Position numbers and translations under genes: made by a program | Assembly (NCBI GenBank): GCA_013036095.1 | Contig: JAAXCW010000003.1 | Location: 186,001-250,000, forward strand | Direction of reading: 5' to 3' | DNA length: 64,000 bases | From: Vulcanimicrobiota bacterium | Lineage (GTDB): Bacteria; Vulcanimicrobiota; Vulcanimicrobiia; Vulcanimicrobiales; Vulcanimicrobiaceae | Notes under the pieces: generated by a model | Database searches by the model: none | Seen by the model: the letters and a program-made list of their open reading frames with translations, nothing else | What the model was told of the DNA's origin: nothing | In this document: in pieces, positions 17,327 through 26,721 of the stretch | Layout: each line of letters begins with the position of its first letter | Position numbering within the stretch: the stretch's first letter is position 1

Positions 17327-17349
17327 TGATGCATAACCACTATGATTAG
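17323..17349 (+). CDS. Possible eight-codon leader peptide before infB
   Basis: An ATG overlapping the ylxR stop opens a frame reading MMMHNHYD and then TAG. It begins with three consecutive Met codons and its stop codon lies inside the first GC-rich hairpin of the infB leader. Translational coupling to ylxR is possible because the stop and start overlap as ATGA. There is no strong ribosome binding site of its own, so this is speculative. Confidence 0.25.
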   Translation: MMMHNHYD

Positions 17350-17459
17350 GCGCGCTGGGCGCGCCTCCAAGGAGCGTAGCATGAGGTGAGGACGGCGCAG
17401 GCGTCCTCGGCTTACAGCTCCGAGGTACATTGCACGCCTGCGAACGTGAAAGGCAAACT
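17348..17459 (+). promoter_or_regulatory. Structured infB leader with mutually exclusive hairpins
   Basis: Three stem-loops lie between ylxR and infB. Hairpin A is AGGCGCGC/GCGCGCCT (17348-17366, loop TGG). Hairpin B is GAGGACG/CGTCCTC (17388-17408). Hairpin C is CCTCGG/CCGAGG (17405-17425). B and C share bases 17405-17408, so they cannot form together, which is the geometry of a switch or attenuator. No T-run follows, so control of infB translation is more likely than termination. Confidence 0.45.
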
Positions 17460-19919
17460 TTGGCTACCGGAAAAGTTCGGATATTCGAGCTCGCAAAAGA
17501 GGTCGGACTCACTTCAAAAGAGTTGATTACGCTCTTCAACGAGCGCTTGAACGGCGTCTTCGAAGCGAAGAACCAGCTCAGCGTCGTTCCCGACCAGATC
17601 GCAGACCTCGTTCGAAAAGTCTTGGCGAAGCCCGCGCCTACCGCAAAAGCGGCGGCGACTGCTGGACCGGCTAAGGCTGCCCCCAAACGCGCCGTCAAAC
17701 CGGACGCCGCTTCGCCCGACAAAGTCGAGGCGCCGGCTCCCGAAGCGATACCCACGCTCAAACCCGTAACGGCGACCCGCCGTCCGGCCGTCAAACCGGT
17801 CGCTCCGCGCACCGGTGATGGAACCGCGCGTCCCGCCGCACCACCGCCGACGACATCGGTCTCAGCTTCTCCGTCTCCGCGCGTTCCACAACCCGGACGT
17901 TTGATTCAAGCCGCGCCGCAGCGCAGACCGCAAGGCAATGGACCGTTCCGTCCCCTCACGCCGCCGCGACCGTTCCGGCCCGCCATTGGTCCGGTTACCG
18001 ATGGCCCCGCGCCCAGCTCCGGCGGCCGCCCGGGCGATCGCGTACGCGTGCACGAGGACAAGCTGAGCAAGAAAGATCGCGAGAAAGAGCTGCTGCTCGA
18101 AAAAGAACGCACGCGTAAGAAACGGCCCGAGCCCGTTGCGCAGCCGCCGGCCGCCAAGCTCGAGACGATCGAAATTCCCGACCTGCTCACCGTGCAAGAG
18201 CTGGCGACTTCAATGATCGTTCCGGCTAAAGACATCATCGGCGAGCTGATCAAGATGGGCACGATGGCGACCATCAATCAAAACATACCGAGCGACGTCG
18301 CGATTTCGGTCGCCAAGAAGTTCGGCTTCAATGCGGTCGTGAAAGAAGCCGGCGAAGAAGTTACCGTCGAGCAAGAGGAAGACAAGCCCGAGATGCTTAC
18401 GCCGCGTCCGCCCGTCGTTACGGTGCTGGGCCACGTGGATCACGGCAAGACCTCGCTGCTCGACAAGATTCGCAGCGCGAACGTCGCCGGCGGCGAAGCC
18501 GGCGGGATCACGCAGCGCATTGGCGCGTATACGGTCGAACTCAACAATCGCAAGATCACGTTCATCGACACGCCCGGTCATGAGGCGTTTACCGAAATGC
18601 GCGCGCGCGGAGCGAAGGTTACCGACGTCGCCGTTCTCGTGGTAGCCGCCGACGACGGCGTCATGCCGCAAACCAAAGAGGCGATCGCGCACATTAAAGC
18701 GGCGGGCGTGCCGATTGTCGTAGCGATGAACAAGATGGACCGGGCCGAAGCGCAGCCCGAACGCGTGAAGCAGCAACTCTCGGAAGAGGGTCTGCAAGCC
18801 GTCGACTGGGGCGGCACGATAGAAATGGTTCCGGTTTCGGCGCGTACCGGAGACGGCATCGACAAACTGCTGGAAACCGTCCTGCTCGAAGCCGACATCC
18901 GCAATCTGCAAGCCAATACGAATCGCCGTGCCACGGGCGCGGTCATCGAAGCACGCCTCGATCGCGGCCGCGGAGCCGTCGCGACGGTGCTCGTGCAAAA
19001 CGGAACGCTGCGCGTGGGCGACATCGTCGTCGCGGGCGGAACGTTCGGAAAGATCCGCGCGCTCGTCGACGACACCGGCAAACAAGTGAAAAAAGCCGGC
19101 CCTTCGATTCCGGTCGAGGTCATGGGCTTGCAAGACGTTCCTTCCGCGGGCGACGCCCTGATGGTCGTCAGCGATGAACGCGTCGCGCGCGAAGCTGCCG
19201 ATAAACGCAAGACCCGGCGCCGCGACGTGCGCATCGAAGCAGCGGGCGGACAAAAAGTCTCGCTCGAGACGTTCATGTCGATGCCGGCCGAAGGCAAGAA
19301 AACTCTCAATCTCATTATCAAAGCCGACGCGCAAGGTTCGGTCGAAGCGCTGCGCACGCGCATGGAATCGCTCTCAACCGAGGAAGTCGACATTCGCGTC
19401 ATTCACGGCGCCGTTGGCGCGGTCACGCCCAACGACGTCAACCTTGCCAGCGCATCGAATGGCGTGCTGATCGGCTTCAACGTCCGGCCCGACGAAACCG
19501 CAAAGCGGCTGGCCGAAAACGAAGGCGTCGATTTGCGCTTCTACCAGGTCATTTACGAAGTCGAAGACGATTTGAAGAAAGCCATGCGCGGCATGCTCGC
19601 GCCGGTGAAGCGTGAAGTGACGCTCGGGCACGCCGAAGTGCGCGAGATATTCAAGGTCAGCAAAGTGGGAAGCATCGCCGGCTGTTACGTCAAGGACGGC
19701 AAGATCCAACGCAATGCCAAAGTTCGCGTTCTGCGCGACAGCGCCGTGATCTTCGACGGCGAGATCGAATCGTTGCGGCGTTTCAAAGATGACGCGCGCG
19801 AAGTCGCTGAAGGCTTCGAGTGCGGCATACAGATCGCGCGCTACCAAGATCTCAAACAAGGCGACATCATCGAGGCCTACGCCATCGAAACGGTTGCCGC
19901 GGAACTGGCGCCGGCGTGA
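17460..19919 (+). CDS. infB: Translation initiation factor IF-2
   Basis: IF-2 is the GTPase that brings fMet-tRNA to the 30S subunit. The 819-residue protein has an N-terminal IF2_N domain (VRIFELAKEVGLTSKELITLF), a long Ala/Pro-rich linker, a second IF2_N-like domain near residue 240, and the G domain with GHVDHGKTS, DTPGHEAF and NKMD. Domains II-IV follow, ending LKQGDIIEAYAIE. I chose the TTG at 17460 because GAAAGG lies seven bases upstream; a TTG at 17430 would add ten residues. RbfA starts inside its stop codon. Confidence 0.95.
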   Translation: MATGKVRIFELAKEVGLTSKELITLFNERLNGVFEAKNQLSVVPDQIADLVRKVLAKPAPTAKAAATAGPAKAAPKRAVKPDAASPDKVEAPAPEAIPTLKPVTATRRPAVKPVAPRTGDGTARPAAPPPTTSVSASPSPRVPQPGRLIQAAPQRRPQGNGPFRPLTPPRPFRPAIGPVTDGPAPSSGGRPGDRVRVHEDKLSKKDREKELLLEKERTRKKRPEPVAQPPAAKLETIEIPDLLTVQELATSMIVPAKDIIGELIKMGTMATINQNIPSDVAISVAKKFGFNAVVKEAGEEVTVEQEEDKPEMLTPRPPVVTVLGHVDHGKTSLLDKIRSANVAGGEAGGITQRIGAYTVELNNRKITFIDTPGHEAFTEMRARGAKVTDVAVLVVAADDGVMPQTKEAIAHIKAAGVPIVVAMNKMDRAEAQPERVKQQLSEEGLQAVDWGGTIEMVPVSARTGDGIDKLLETVLLEADIRNLQANTNRRATGAVIEARLDRGRGAVATVLVQNGTLRVGDIVVAGGTFGKIRALVDDTGKQVKKAGPSIPVEVMGLQDVPSAGDALMVVSDERVAREAADKRKTRRRDVRIEAAGGQKVSLETFMSMPAEGKKTLNLIIKADAQGSVEALRTRMESLSTEEVDIRVIHGAVGAVTPNDVNLASASNGVLIGFNVRPDETAKRLAENEGVDLRFYQVIYEVEDDLKKAMRGMLAPVKREVTLGHAEVREIFKVSKVGSIAGCYVKDGKIQRNAKVRVLRDSAVIFDGEIESLRRFKDDAREVAEGFECGIQIARYQDLKQGDIIEAYAIETVAAELAPA

Positions 19920-20269
19920 ACAAACAGCGGCTGCAGCGCATAGATCACGAAGTTCAGCGCGTGCTGGGCACGCTCATTACACAAGAGCTGAAAGATCCGC
20001 GCTTAGGATTCACAACCGTTACACGCGTGGAAATTTCCCAAGATCTGCAGCACGCCAAGGTTTTCGTTTCGATCATCGGCGACAGGCACGTCGCGCGACA
20101 GACGATGGACGCTTTATCCGGCGCGACGGGATTTCTGCGCGGTGAACTCGGCCATCACATCGCGTTGCGCCATACGCCCGCGCTCACGTTTATCGAGGAT
20201 CGCACGACGGAGCGCGCGATTGCCATGGCTAAGACCCTTCGCGAAGACGCGCGGGGTACGACCTCGTGA
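19916..20269 (+). CDS. rbfA: Ribosome-binding factor A
   Basis: RbfA is a KH-type cold-shock factor for 16S rRNA maturation. The 117-residue protein contains LQRIDHEVQRVLGTLITQEL, DPRLGFTTVTRVEISQDL and AKVFVSIIG, all standard. The GTG at 19916 overlaps the infB stop (GTGA), and the ORF upstream of it is inside infB. The stop overlaps the next gene by four bases. Confidence 0.94.
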   Translation: MNKQRLQRIDHEVQRVLGTLITQELKDPRLGFTTVTRVEISQDLQHAKVFVSIIGDRHVARQTMDALSGATGFLRGELGHHIALRHTPALTFIEDRTTERAIAMAKTLREDARGTTS

Positions 20270-21246
20270 TCGGGGAGAAGCCGGTCGCCGCGACGACCGA
20301 GGAAGTCGTGGCCGAGCTTCGCAAACGCGAAGCCTTTGTGATGGTCAGTCACGTGAAACCGGACGGCGATACCCTGGGCGCTGGTTTGGCACTAGGGTTA
20401 GCCTTGAAGCGGCTCGGCAAACGCGTGCACTATTTCCAGGGCGAGAGCATTCCGCGCAATCTGCGCTTTCTCGCAGATGCGGATCTCGTAAGCAACGTTG
20501 TGCCGGCCGATTTTCCGGCCGACGCGCTCTGGGTGTTCTGCGACATGAGCGATACGGGACGCGCGGGCGAGACCTTGCCGCAACTCTCGCGCGAAAATAT
20601 TCTGGACATCGATCACCATTTGGGGAATGCCCATTTCGGCGCGCTCAACTACGTGCTGCCGCATGAGTGTTCGACGGGCACCTGCGTCATGCACTTGTTG
20701 CGGGCCCTGAACGTTCCGATCACGCCAGAGATTGCTACCTGCCTGCTCACAACGATCATGACCGACACGGGCGGCTTCATGCACAGCAACACGACGCCCG
20801 AGGTATTGATGCTCTCGGCCGAACTGATCGGCTCGGGCGCCGACAAAGAGCAGATCACCGAAGAAATCTTCGCCAACAAGCGTTTTCCCGCTTTGAAGCT
20901 GTTAGGGCGCGCGCTTGACGAAGCGAAGATGGCGCACGAGGGGCGCTACATGTGGTCGTTCGTCGACGACGCGATGCTTTCCGAGTGTCACGCCGACGGC
21001 GAAGATACCGAGGAGATCATCGGTCATCTGCGATCGGTCGAAGGCGTTGAGGTTGCGGCGCTTTTCAAAGCGTACGGCGGTGAGATTCGCGTGAGTTTAC
21101 GCAGCAGCGGACGCATCAACGTGCAAGCGGCCGCGGCGAGACTGGGCGGCGGCGGACATTTTCGCGCATCCGGACTCACCTATAATGGGTCGCTGCCCGA
21201 GGCGATCGCGGGGGTCGACGCAGCGTTGGTGGCAGAAGGGCTTTGA
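20266..21246 (+). CDS. nrnA: DHH/DHHA1 phosphoesterase (NrnA-type oligoribonuclease / pAp phosphatase)
   Basis: NrnA-type enzymes degrade short oligoribonucleotides and dephosphorylate 3'-phosphoadenosine 5'-phosphate. The 326-residue protein has the metal-binding SHVKPDGDTLGAG (near 28), VFCDMSDTGR (near 89), the DHH motif DIDHHLGN (near 110) and TDTGGFMHSNTTP (near 165). The C-terminal DHHA1 domain has RVSLRSSGRINVQ and the glycine-rich GGGGHFRASG. The start is a GTG at 20266. Its place between rbfA and truB is typical of Firmicutes-like operons. Confidence 0.92.
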   Translation: MIGEKPVAATTEEVVAELRKREAFVMVSHVKPDGDTLGAGLALGLALKRLGKRVHYFQGESIPRNLRFLADADLVSNVVPADFPADALWVFCDMSDTGRAGETLPQLSRENILDIDHHLGNAHFGALNYVLPHECSTGTCVMHLLRALNVPITPEIATCLLTTIMTDTGGFMHSNTTPEVLMLSAELIGSGADKEQITEEIFANKRFPALKLLGRALDEAKMAHEGRYMWSFVDDAMLSECHADGEDTEEIIGHLRSVEGVEVAALFKAYGGEIRVSLRSSGRINVQAAAARLGGGGHFRASGLTYNGSLPEAIAGVDAALVAEGL

Positions 21247-22115
21247 TCGGCTTCGTCAATGTCTTTAAGCCTGCCGGGCCGACCTCAGCTCACGTCGTCG
21301 CGCGCATTCGCCGGATCTACGGGCTCTACGGGCGCGACACACGAATCGCGGCCGGTCATTTAGGAACGCTCGATCCTCAAGCCGCCGGCGTACTGCCGGT
21401 TGCGATCGGCAAAGCGACGCGGCTCATCCCACTGCTGACCGATCAGCGTAAGGCGTACGTCTGCGCGTTCGTTCCCGGCCGCAGCACGGCGACGGCGGAC
21501 GCTCACGGCGACGCGCTGGAAGAAATGCTGCTTCCGGTCAACTGGATCGAACGTCTGAAAGACGTGCTGCCGGCGTTCATTGGAAGAATCGAGCAAGTGC
21601 CGCCGATGTACAGTTCGGTGCATCATAACGGCAAACGCCTGTACGAACTCGCGCGCGAAGGCAAAACCGTCGAACGCAAAGCGCGTCCGGTCACTATTTA
21701 CGGTTTAACGTTTCTCGGAGCGGAAGATCAGGTCGCGCGCTTGCGCGTTGCGTGCAGCGAAGGTACCTACGTTCGGACTCTGTGCGAAGATCTCGGCAGA
21801 GCGATCGGGTTGCCCGCACACATGGGTGCGCTCGTGCGCGAGGGGTCCGGAGCGTTCTTGCTGCAGGAGAGCCGGACGCTCGAGCAGATCGCGGATGCGC
21901 CGAGCGATGCGCTCATTTCTCCCGAAGCGATCATTCCGTTCCCCACGATCGTGCTCGACTTGCGTCACTCGGCCGATTTTCGCGCCGGCCGCATGGTGCC
22001 GCTGCCTGCGGGCGCGCCGGCGAAACACGTGTTCGTTCGCGACGCCTCGCGCACGCTCGTCGGCGTAGGTGAAACACACGGCGCGCTACTTGCACCACGC
22101 AAAGTCTTTCTTTGA
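21243..22115 (+). CDS. truB: tRNA pseudouridine-55 synthase
   Basis: TruB makes pseudouridine 55 in the T-loop of tRNAs. It opens with GFVNVFKPAGPTSAHVV, and the catalytic loop reads GHLGTLDPQAAGVLPVAIGKATR, with the active Asp in TLDP. VPPMYSSVHHNGKRLYELAREG and CSEGTYVRTLCEDLG complete the signature. The C-terminus keeps a short PUA-like extension. The start is TTG at 21243 overlapping the nrnA stop. At 290 residues the length is normal. Confidence 0.95.
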   Translation: MIGFVNVFKPAGPTSAHVVARIRRIYGLYGRDTRIAAGHLGTLDPQAAGVLPVAIGKATRLIPLLTDQRKAYVCAFVPGRSTATADAHGDALEEMLLPVNWIERLKDVLPAFIGRIEQVPPMYSSVHHNGKRLYELAREGKTVERKARPVTIYGLTFLGAEDQVARLRVACSEGTYVRTLCEDLGRAIGLPAHMGALVREGSGAFLLQESRTLEQIADAPSDALISPEAIIPFPTIVLDLRHSADFRAGRMVPLPAGAPAKHVFVRDASRTLVGVGETHGALLAPRKVFL

Positions 22116-23029
22116 AAATACATTACCGGCTTGAGCGTGACGACGACGCGCCACTCGTGTTGGCCATCGGTTTTTTTGACGGCATGCACCGCGGGCACAG
22201 TGACATCGCGCGGAAAACGCGCGAGCTTCGTAAACCCGGCTGGAGCGCCGGCGTGCTCACGTTTTCAAATCATCCCTTCGCTTTCTTACGGCCCGGTAGC
22301 GAGCCGCCGTTTATTACGACGCCCGAAGAACGGGTCGATCTGCTCGCGCGTGCCGGCTACGAGGAATGTTTTTTCATTCCGTTTGATAGCGCCGTCGCAA
22401 ACCAAACCCCCGATGAATTCCTGAAGAAGACTTTGATAGAAAACCTTGACGTGCGCGGCGTCGTCGTCGGACGTACGTTTCGTTTTGGCCGCGGCCGCGA
22501 AGGCGATGTCACACTGATGGAGCGAGTATTGGCGGAAAATGGCGTAGCTTTTTCCCCCGTCGAGATTACGGCTGACGAAAACGGCGCGCGCATTTCCAGC
22601 ACGCGTATACGCGAACTTATCGCCAATGGCGAAGTGCCGTCGGCGGATCATCTGTTAGGCCGAGCCTACGAGCTTCGCGGGAAAGTCGTCGCGGGGGCGG
22701 GACGCGGCCACGGCATGGGGTTTCCGACTGCCAACGTTACCGTTCCCGACAAGATGCTGCCAAGAGACGGCATTTATGCCGGAACCGCGCGGCACGAAGG
22801 GCGCGACTACGCGACGCTTGTCTCGATCGGAACAAATCCGACGTTTGACGGGAAATCCCGGACGGTCGAAGCGTGGTTGCGAGATTTCCACGAAACGATC
22901 TACGGCCACGAACTAAGCCTTCGCGACTTGCGGTTCGTACGCGAGCAGCGGAAATTTGCAAATGCGGACGAACTGCTCGCGCAAATGGAAGACGACGCTC
23001 GTGCCGTTCCGTACCCGGCCTTTGGCTAG
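22112..23029 (+). CDS. ribF: Bifunctional riboflavin kinase / FAD synthetase
   Basis: RibF makes FMN and then FAD from riboflavin. The FAD-synthetase part has AIGFFDGMHRGHSDIARK near residue 18 and ISSTRIRELIANGEV near 165. The flavokinase part begins RAYELRGKVVAGAGRGHGMGFPTANV near 185 and has YATLVSIGTNPTF. At 305 residues it is full length. The start is TTG at 22112, overlapping the truB stop. The downstream gene follows after nine bases. Confidence 0.95.
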   Translation: MKIHYRLERDDDAPLVLAIGFFDGMHRGHSDIARKTRELRKPGWSAGVLTFSNHPFAFLRPGSEPPFITTPEERVDLLARAGYEECFFIPFDSAVANQTPDEFLKKTLIENLDVRGVVVGRTFRFGRGREGDVTLMERVLAENGVAFSPVEITADENGARISSTRIRELIANGEVPSADHLLGRAYELRGKVVAGAGRGHGMGFPTANVTVPDKMLPRDGIYAGTARHEGRDYATLVSIGTNPTFDGKSRTVEAWLRDFHETIYGHELSLRDLRFVREQRKFANADELLAQMEDDARAVPYPAFG

Positions 23030-23038
23030 GAAATCAAA

Positions 23039-23662
23039 TTGATTGCAGCTTTGCTTTTGGCAGCTACGGTGGCTGGCCCGCAAACCCCGCAAGCAGGCGC
23101 GCTTGCGTTCTTGAAGCCGATGCCCGATCGCGCGCAGCCGGCTGTGCGGCTCACCGTCCGGACGCCCCGTTATGCCCTCCTGCACTACAGCGGCGCTAAA
23201 ATCGAAGGCTGGCCGGCCACGGGACAGATTCTCGTCGAGAAGTTCGCATTCGGATGGCAGGCGATCGACATAAACATCATCGGCGCGCTTACCGTCTGCT
23301 CGGTGCGTGCCCACCAAATATCCCAACAGGACTTCTCGCGGCTTCGCGGCGCATTGGACGCCACCAGGCACGACTGCCCCAGCGGCGCGGATAGCGACCA
23401 AAGCGATTTTGGCAGTGCTGCCGACGTGAGCGCCGTACGTGCTTTGATGGTGGGAAAGCCGGAGATCGTCCCCTTCGTTCGGGTTGTCGAAAATTACGCT
23501 TATGCCGCGTGGTTTGGCGCGGGAAGCGGCGAGAATTTCTACAAAAAAACGGCCGGCGTTTGGAAGATGTTTGCCGGTGGCGGCGGCGCATACCAATCCT
23601 CCGAATTGCACAAACAATATGGCGTCCCGCTCAGCATCGCCAAGGCGCTGTTACGTCGCTGA
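23039..23662 (+). CDS. Secreted protein of unknown function
   Basis: I do not recognise this 207-residue protein. The first 20 residues (MIAALLLAATVAGPQTPQAG) look like a short signal peptide. Two cysteines (TVCSVRA near 87 and RHDCPSG near 113) could form a disulfide. The tail is rich in Gly and aromatic residues (GVWKMFAGGGGAYQSSEL). The TTG start at 23039 has AGGA seven bases upstream. It overlaps the following TlpA-like lipoprotein by one base (TGATG), which suggests co-translation and an envelope role. Confidence 0.6.
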   Translation: MIAALLLAATVAGPQTPQAGALAFLKPMPDRAQPAVRLTVRTPRYALLHYSGAKIEGWPATGQILVEKFAFGWQAIDINIIGALTVCSVRAHQISQQDFSRLRGALDATRHDCPSGADSDQSDFGSAADVSAVRALMVGKPEIVPFVRVVENYAYAAWFGAGSGENFYKKTAGVWKMFAGGGGAYQSSELHKQYGVPLSIAKALLRR

Positions 23663-24150
23663 TGAGAAAATTTGTCCCCGCCCTTACGTGCATCGCGGTG
23701 CTCGCGACGGCGTGCTCACAGAATTCCAAACAGACCGCACAGGTCGCGAAGCCCGCGCCGGATTGGACGCAGCCGCTCTCGACCGGCGGAACGCTAAGCT
23801 TGTCGTCGCTGCGCGGAAGGCCCGTGTATTTGAACTTTTTCGCGACCTGGTGCCCGCCGTGTAAGGACGAGGCTCCGTTCATCAACAAGATGCAACAGCA
23901 GTACGCCGCCCGCGGATTGCAAGTTGTGGGCGTCGACGAATTAGAAAGCGCCGGCCAAGCCGAGGGGTTCCGCAGGCAATTTCACCTGGTCTATCCGGCG
24001 GTCGTCGATAGCGGAACGCTTCAGGGACAATACTTGGTCAACGGTTTGCCGGTACACGTCTTCATTGGACGCGACGGCGTGATCCGAAAGATCGTGGCCG
24101 GCGAAATGACGCACGCCGACATTCAGAAGAACGTGCAAAGCATTCTGTGA
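23662..24150 (+). CDS. TlpA/ResA-type thioredoxin-like lipoprotein
   Basis: The protein is a predicted membrane-anchored thiol-disulfide oxidoreductase facing the periplasm. The lipobox LATAC places the lipidated Cys at residue 18. The thioredoxin fold carries FFATWCPPCKDEAPF with the C64-P-P-C67 active site, and the cis-Pro loop is GLPVHVFIGRDG. At 162 residues it matches TlpA/ResA. The frame is open further upstream, but the ATG at 23662, giving the lipoprotein signal, is the clear start. It overlaps both neighbours by a few bases. Confidence 0.88.
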   Translation: MRKFVPALTCIAVLATACSQNSKQTAQVAKPAPDWTQPLSTGGTLSLSSLRGRPVYLNFFATWCPPCKDEAPFINKMQQQYAARGLQVVGVDELESAGQAEGFRRQFHLVYPAVVDSGTLQGQYLVNGLPVHVFIGRDGVIRKIVAGEMTHADIQKNVQSIL

Positions 24151-24734
24151 CGCTCGAAGCGCTTAGTACGGCAGCGGCGGTCGGGACGTTCTTGGTCATC
24201 GCGGCGACGGCCGCGGCGGCTCTCGTCCAACTTCGGCACCTGCGCGTCAGCAACCAGCTCGAGGCGCTGCTGGCGATCTTGAGTTTGCCCTACGACCCGG
24301 TGCTGAGCGAATCTTTTCAATTTGTGAGCCACGAACTCGAAACCCGAATGTGTGATCCGCAGTTTAGACGGGAACTGGAAGCCGCGCAGGTCGACCGCAA
24401 AATTCATAAGGAACTGCTGGTCTGCGATTACTACGAACGCTTGGGCTCGATCGTAAAAAACGGTTTAATACCAGAAGAACTCTACTTCGATAACAGCACG
24501 CCCGACCAGTATTGGAAGCTCTTGAGTCAGGTCATTGCGATACGGCGGCGATTTCGCGGCCCGGTTGCTTATGATAACTTCGAATACTTAATTGCGCGTT
24601 CGCGCGAGTACGATCGGCACCACCCCAACGGAACCTACCCGCCTCATATGGGTCGCGTTGAGATCCAAGACGTTTGGCTTGCGGAAGATCGTCCTTCGAG
24701 CACGGATTCGCATAGCGAACCCTACTCGAGATGA
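24147..24734 (+). CDS. DUF4760-like membrane protein
   Basis: This 195-residue protein has one N-terminal membrane segment (about residues 8-28, rich in Ala and Val) followed by a soluble, helical, charged domain. RVSNQLEALLAILSL, the central LVCDYYERLGSIVKNGLI and QYWKLLSQVIAIRRRF remind me of DUF4760 proteins; that assignment is from memory and tentative. The GTG start overlaps the TlpA-like gene by four bases. It converges on the Clp-type gene with a gap of five bases. Confidence 0.6.
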   Translation: MTLEALSTAAAVGTFLVIAATAAAALVQLRHLRVSNQLEALLAILSLPYDPVLSESFQFVSHELETRMCDPQFRRELEAAQVDRKIHKELLVCDYYERLGSIVKNGLIPEELYFDNSTPDQYWKLLSQVIAIRRRFRGPVAYDNFEYLIARSREYDRHHPNGTYPPHMGRVEIQDVWLAEDRPSSTDSHSEPYSR

Positions 24735-24739
24735 CAATC

Positions 24740-26683
24740 CTAAGCGGCTCGGACGACGAGCGCGCCGCCGTCGAAGGTAACCTCCGCAGCTGAACCCTTA
24801 GGCAGCTCGCCGCGCAAAATGGCGGAGGAGAGCGGCGTGCTGACGTGACGAGCGACAATGCGATGAACATAACGCGCGCCGCTGCCGGCGCTCATCGCCT
24901 CCCGCGCTAAGAAACTTCGCGCGTCCGGCGAGAGCTGCAACGCAACATCCCGCGCGCCCAGACGTCCGGCCAGCGACTCGACATGGATTGCGACGATTTG
25001 TTCGATTTGTTCCAACCCCAGCGTGTTGAAGTGGACCACGTCGTCGATGCGATTGAGAAACTCCGGGCGGAATGCGATGGGAAGTTCCTCGTCCGAAAGA
25101 TTGGTCGTCATGATGATCAGCGCGTGGCGGAAATCGATCGTGCGGCCTTTCGCGTCGGTTACGCGCCCGTCGTCGAGGATCTGCAAGAGAATCGCGGCGA
25201 CGTCGGGGTGCGCTTTCTCGAGTTCGTCGAACAGCACGACGCAATAGGGTCTGCGCCGCACGGGTTCGGTCAGTTGCGCAGGTTCGTCGTGTCCCTGATA
25301 TCCGGGCGGCGCACCGAGCAGCCGCGAAACGGTGTGCGCTTCGGTGAACTCGGAAAGATCGATGCGCACGAGCGCGGCCTCGCTGCCGAATAACGCTTCG
25401 GCCAGCGCCTTGGCCAGTTCGGTCTTACCGACGCCGCTGCTGCCCATGAAGAGAAAACTGCCCAGCGGTTTGCGCGGATCGTGCAAGCCCGCGCGAGCGC
25501 GGCGGATGGCTTCGCTGACGGCGGCAATCGCTTCGCTCTGACCGATGACCCGTTTGGTGAGAACCGGTTCGAGCGAAAGCAGATTGCTGATCTGCGACTC
25601 CGTAAGCGTCGTCTGCGGAATGCCCGTCCACTTGGTGACGATCGCGGCGACGTCGTCCGCGTGGACCGTCGATCGCCCGAGCCGATCTTTGGTGCCGAGA
25701 GCAACCGAAGCGGCGGCTTCGTCCATTAAGTCGATCGCTTTATCCGGCAAGAAGCGGTCGGCGATGTAGCGCGCCGAGAGTGAAGCGGCGGCTTTCACGG
25801 CATCGTCGGTTATTTCGACGCCGTGGTGGCGCGCGTAGCGCTCGCGCAGCCCGCGCAGAATGAGCTCCGTTTGCTCGATGGTGGGCTCGCTCACCATAAC
25901 CGGCTGGAAGCGCCGCTCGAGGGCTGCATCCGACTCGATGTATTTACGGTATTCGTCGAACGTCGTCGCGCCGATGCATTGCAAGTCTCCGCGCGCGAGC
26001 TCCGGTTTGATCATCGAGCTCAAGTCCAGCGAACCTTCGGCTGCGCCGGCGCCGACCAGTGTGTGAAGTTCGTCGATGAACAGGATCACGTCGCGCGACG
26101 CGCGCCGCACCTCGTCCAGTATTTTCTTCACTCGTCCTTCGAATTCGCCGCGATACTTCGTGCCGGCGACGAGCGGGCCGAGTGACAACGCGAGCACGCG
26201 CTTGTTTCGCAGCGCCGCGGGAACGTCGCCCGAAACGATGCGCTGCGCCAAACCTTCCACAATCGCGGTTTTTCCGACGCCGGGTTCGCCCACGAGAACC
26301 GGATTATTTTTGCTGCGCCGCGCGAGAATCGAAATGACGCGCTCGACTTCGTCGGCGCGCCCAATAACCGGATCGAGCTTTTCAGTCCGCGCAAGCTCCG
26401 TCAGGTCGCGCGAGAAGGCTGCCAGCGTTGGCGTTCCCGGGCGTAAGCGTCGCGTCCAATCTTCGATCGGATTGGGATTAGCGGCGCCGCCTTCGCGCCG
26501 GCTCATGTTTTCGATCAAGAATGCTCCGCCCGCGACGAGCGCGGCAGCTGTCAACGCTGCGCCGGCCAGCGGAATGGCAGCTTTGGTCGCGCGGCGGCGC
26601 ATGGCGCAAGAAGCGCAGAGATTGCTCTTGCCTTCGCGCACGGTTGCCGGCCGCCGGCCGCAGAGTTCACACGTCCCGGTCAT
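24740..26683 (-). CDS. Membrane-anchored two-ring Clp-type AAA+ ATPase with zinc ribbon
   Basis: The 647-residue protein is a Hsp100/Clp unfoldase. Both AAA+ rings look active: Walker A GEPGVGKT (132-139) and GSSGVGKT (414-421), Walker B ILFIDELH and [11 protein letters not shown], arginine fingers ALERRF and RPEFLNRID, and pore loops KYRG (Tyr177) and PPGYQG. The usual Clp_N domain is missing. In its place are a zinc ribbon (C5-x2-C8, C23-x2-C26) and a membrane segment (about 35-57). There is no ClpB-type middle domain. Only nine residues separate MTTN from [10 protein letters not shown], so the loop carrying the ClpP-docking IGF/L tripeptide is absent. It may remodel membrane proteins without ClpP; that is inference. 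Confidence 0.9.
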   Translation of the reverse strand: MTGTCELCGRRPATVREGKSNLCASCAMRRRATKAAIPLAGAALTAAALVAGGAFLIENMSRREGGAANPNPIEDWTRRLRPGTPTLAAFSRDLTELARTEKLDPVIGRADEVERVISILARRSKNNPVLVGEPGVGKTAIVEGLAQRIVSGDVPAALRNKRVLALSLGPLVAGTKYRGEFEGRVKKILDEVRRASRDVILFIDELHTLVGAGAAEGSLDLSSMIKPELARGDLQCIGATTFDEYRKYIESDAALERRFQPVMVSEPTIEQTELILRGLRERYARHHGVEITDDAVKAAASLSARYIADRFLPDKAIDLMDEAAASVALGTKDRLGRSTVHADDVAAIVTKWTGIPQTTLTESQISNLLSLEPVLTKRVIGQSEAIAAVSEAIRRARAGLHDPRKPLGSFLFMGSSGVGKTELAKALAEALFGSEAALVRIDLSEFTEAHTVSRLLGAPPGYQGHDEPAQLTEPVRRRPYCVVLFDELEKAHPDVAAILLQILDDGRVTDAKGRTIDFRHALIIMTTNLSDEELPIAFRPEFLNRIDDVVHFNTLGLEQIEQIVAIHVESLAGRLGARDVALQLSPDARSFLAREAMSAGSGARYVHRIVARHVSTPLSSAILRGELPKGSAAEVTFDGGALVVRAA

Positions 26684-26721
26684 CTGGTCATGCTACCCTT
26701 CGGCAGAGCGGGGAGTTTCGC

